Below, in pieces: positions 45,394 to 47,125 of a stretch of 47,125 nucleotides of DNA. Each line of letters opens with the position of its first letter. Positions within the stretch are counted from its first letter, which is position 1. The notes beneath the pieces were generated by a model. It searched no databases, had not been told where the DNA came from, and was given only the letters and a program-made list of their open reading frames with translations. Made by a program: the position numbers and the translations under genes. The stretch covers positions 1-47,125 of the forward strand of contig JANYKT010000012.1 of assembly GCA_025358085.1 (NCBI GenBank). Direction: 5' to 3'. This DNA comes from Deltaproteobacteria bacterium (GTDB lineage Bacteria > Myxococcota > Myxococcia > Myxococcales > 40CM-4-68-19).

Positions 45394-46405
45394 ATTGGAC
45401 CCCTATGGCTTGCGGCGCGTAGTCAAGCCGCGCGGGGTGCTGCCGCAGCAAGCCGAAGTGATCGATCCGCGGCTGCCGCTTGGCGTAGACGAGCTCGCCA
45501 TCGATGTCGAGCGGCTCAACATCGATGCCGCCTCGTTCCGCCAACTCGCCCTCGAAGCGGGCTCCGGGGATGGCAGCGACGCTCGAATCTCCGCGCGCGT
45601 GCTGGCCATCGTCGCGGCCCGCGGCAAGATGCAGAATCCCGTCACCGGCTCGGGCGGTATGTTGATCGGCCGCGTCGCCGAGGTGGGCGCGCAGCACCCG
45701 GCCGCGGCGGAGCTGAAGCGCGGCGACCGCATTGCCACGCTGGTTTCATTGACGCTGACGCCGCTCGTGCTCGAGGAGATCACCGCGGTTCACGCGCACG
45801 CCGAGCGGCTGGACGTGCGCGGCCGGGCCATTCTCTTCGCCACCGGACTCTGGGCGCCGATGCCCGACGACCTGCCCGAGGCAATGGCGCTCGCGGTGCT
45901 GGACGTCTGCGGCGCGCCGGCGTGGGTTGCCCGGCTGGCGAAATCTGGACAGCGCGTGCTGGTGCTGGGCGCGGGCAAGAGCGGTTCGCTCGCGTGCGCG
46001 CAGGCGAAGCTGAATGGCGCGAACGTCACCGCGCTGGACTATCGACCCGAGGGCCCGGCGCGACTGGTGGCCGACGGGCTCGCCGATGTGGCCATGACGG
46101 TCGATGCGACCCGTCCGCTGGAAGTCTATGCACAGACACGAGGCAGCTTCGACCTGGTGGTCAACTGCGCCAGCGTTCCGGGCACCGAGATGGGCAGCAT
46201 CCTCTCGGCGCGCGAGGGCGGCGAAGTGCTCTTCTTCTCGATGGCCACCTCCTTCACCGTGGCCGCGCTCGGCGCGGAGGGAGTCGGCAAGGACGTGCGC
46301 TTGACCATGGGCAACGGCTACGCGCGGGGACACGCGCGGCTGGCGCTCGACCTTTTGCGAACGACGCCCGCGTTGCGGCGCATCTTCGCGGCGCGAGTCG
46401 GATGA
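45383..46405 (+). CDS. kdd: L-erythro-3,5-diaminohexanoate dehydrogenase
   Basis: Kdd oxidatively deaminates L-erythro-3,5-diaminohexanoate in lysine fermentation. The 340-residue product aligns along its length with the known enzyme: YG-x-HRV-x-P-x-GVLPQ at the start, [45 protein letters not shown], a nucleotide-binding [38 protein letters not shown] and GNGYARGHA. It starts at GTG inside the slipin tail, overlapping it by 11 bases, and its stop overlaps the mobA-like ATG by four. None of the other lysine-fermentation genes is in the window. Confidence 0.93.
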   Translation: MSLELDPYGLRRVVKPRGVLPQQAEVIDPRLPLGVDELAIDVERLNIDAASFRQLALEAGSGDGSDARISARVLAIVAARGKMQNPVTGSGGMLIGRVAEVGAQHPAAAELKRGDRIATLVSLTLTPLVLEEITAVHAHAERLDVRGRAILFATGLWAPMPDDLPEAMALAVLDVCGAPAWVARLAKSGQRVLVLGAGKSGSLACAQAKLNGANVTALDYRPEGPARLVADGLADVAMTVDATRPLEVYAQTRGSFDLVVNCASVPGTEMGSILSAREGGEVLFFSMATSFTVAALGAEGVGKDVRLTMGNGYARGHARLALDLLRTTPALRRIFAARVG

Positions 46406-46962
46406 TCATTAATGAAGCATGCGCAATCGTCCTCGCGGGCGGCAAGTCTGTTCGCTTTGGCAGCGACAAGGCATTCGCGCCATTCCACGGTGAGCCGCTA
46501 CTTGCGCATGTATTGCGGGGACTGCGAGCACTCGGGTTCGCGCAAACCATCATCGTTGCGAAAGAGCCCGAACGATATGCCTCCTTCGGCACCGAACTCG
46601 CGCGCGACCAATCAGTGCTGCAGACGCCGCTCGCCGGTCTCGAGGCGGGGCTTCGCGCCTCTCGTTGTGACCTGGTCTTTGCCTGCGCCGCCGATATGCC
46701 GTTCGCGGCCGACGGCCCGCTGATCTTCGCGCTGCTCAACGCCGCCGTGGAGGGTGTCGCGTTCCCTCGCTGTCATGGACAGCTGCAGCCCCTCTGCGGC
46801 GCCTATTCCTTGTGGCCGGCGCTGCGGCGGATCACGCGGCTCCTGCAATCCGGGGCGATGGGCCCGCGCTCGCTGCCGGCGACGATCATTGAATGGGACG
46901 ACGAGCGGCCTTTCCTCGACGCCGACACGCCGGAGGCATTGAGAGCGCTGGAATCAAGGTGA
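46402..46962 (+). CDS. MobA-like molybdenum cofactor guanylyltransferase
   Basis: A 186-residue nucleotidyltransferase with the MobA signature LAGGKSVRFGSDKA at the start, the TPLAGLEAGLR block and a metal-binding Asp in CAADMPFA. MobA adds GMP to molybdopterin for Mo enzymes of the bis-MGD class. Related transferases such as MocA have the same fold, so substrate is uncertain. Four-base overlap with kdd makes it the last gene of the five-gene run. Whether the Mo cofactor has any tie to lysine use is not known. Confidence 0.85.
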   Translation: MIINEACAIVLAGGKSVRFGSDKAFAPFHGEPLLAHVLRGLRALGFAQTIIVAKEPERYASFGTELARDQSVLQTPLAGLEAGLRASRCDLVFACAADMPFAADGPLIFALLNAAVEGVAFPRCHGQLQPLCGAYSLWPALRRITRLLQSGAMGPRSLPATIIEWDDERPFLDADTPEALRALESR

Positions 46963-46973
46963 CGACGCTTCAG

Positions 46974-46992
46974 GCCCTAAAGTGACTAGGGC
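46974..46992 (+). terminator. Possible hairpin after the mobA-like gene
   Basis: GCCCT-9-AGGGC lies 12 bases after the stop at 46962. The stem is short, the loop large and no T run follows, so a terminator is only weakly supported. The rest, to 47125, shows no gene I can support. Confidence 0.25.
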
Positions 46993-47125
46993 GTGTCCGC
47001 AAACTCGGCCACTCCGCAGGTGCGGTGGTCCGAGATTCCCGAAGAGCGTCGATCGCTTGGCGCAGGGGGATCGACGGCGAGATCGTCTCGTGATCTACCC
47101 TTGTGATGCGCCGACACGAGTTGAC

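Noticed and set aside
46963-47125. Possible end of an insertion sequence (AGGGCGTGTCCGCAAACT)
   Set aside because: It vaguely resembles some transposon ends, but no transposase, partner repeat or target duplication is visible before the window stops.

Overview
The window is high-GC bacterial DNA with dense, mostly short-spaced genes. Gene content points to Myxococcota (deltaproteobacterial lineage): a TPR/PEGA-decorated TonB-dependent receptor, an XylR-type sigma-54 activator, many TPR lipoproteins, a PYP-like PAS protein and an ice-binding-type lipoprotein. This assignment is inference; there is no rRNA in the window to confirm it.

Bases 1-18,336 are the translation supercluster, all on the + strand: fusA (3' end), tuf, an intrinsic terminator, then rpsJ-rplD-rplW-rplB-rpsS-rplV-rpsC-rplP-rpmC-rpsQ-rplN-rplX-rplE-rpsN-rpsH-rplF-rplR-rpsE-rpmD-rplO-secY-adk-map-(exported unknown)-rpmJ-rpsM-rpsK-rpsD-rpoA-rplQ, closed by a second terminator. 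The order is the usual S10-spc-alpha order with two gaps: rplC (L3) is missing between rpsJ and rplD, and infA is missing between map and rpmJ, where an unknown exported protein sits instead. EF-Tu lacks the usual RGITI switch I signature. Several ribosomal proteins carry long Lys/Ala/Pro-rich tails (L5, L17, S11, L15, L22, L29).

Bases 18,397-22,452 are a five-gene minus-strand operon: TPR lipoprotein, PlsC-type acyltransferase, TPR lipoprotein, one-pass membrane protein, stand-alone receiver domain. Then come a deoxynucleoside kinase and a short-chain dehydrogenase (+), and a minus-strand pair of a membrane histidine kinase and a 975-residue receptor joining TPR, PEGA, plug and barrel. coaBC runs divergently from the kinase and lacks the usual CoaC cysteine.

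Bases 29,600-38,540 are an accessory sensory and surface region. It holds a PYP-like PAS protein followed by a PAS-PAS-GGDEF gene split by two compensating frameshifts, an extracellular PHB-depolymerase-like enzyme with FN3, a frameshifted two-TM sensor, a receiver-cyclase protein with a shortened cyclase domain, an XylR/DmpR-type sigma-54 activator, a divergent ice-binding lipoprotein behind a good -24/-12 promoter match, and a decayed polysaccharide deacetylase gene.

Bases 38,537-46,962 hold an ATP-grasp ligase, a divergent glycosyltransferase fused to a low-molecular-weight tyrosine phosphatase, a Cys-rich lipoprotein, and a tightly overlapping + operon: uracil-DNA glycosylase, NfeD-type protease, slipin, L-erythro-3,5-diaminohexanoate dehydrogenase (kdd), and a MobA-like nucleotidyltransferase. 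No tRNA, rRNA, CRISPR array or complete insertion sequence was seen.
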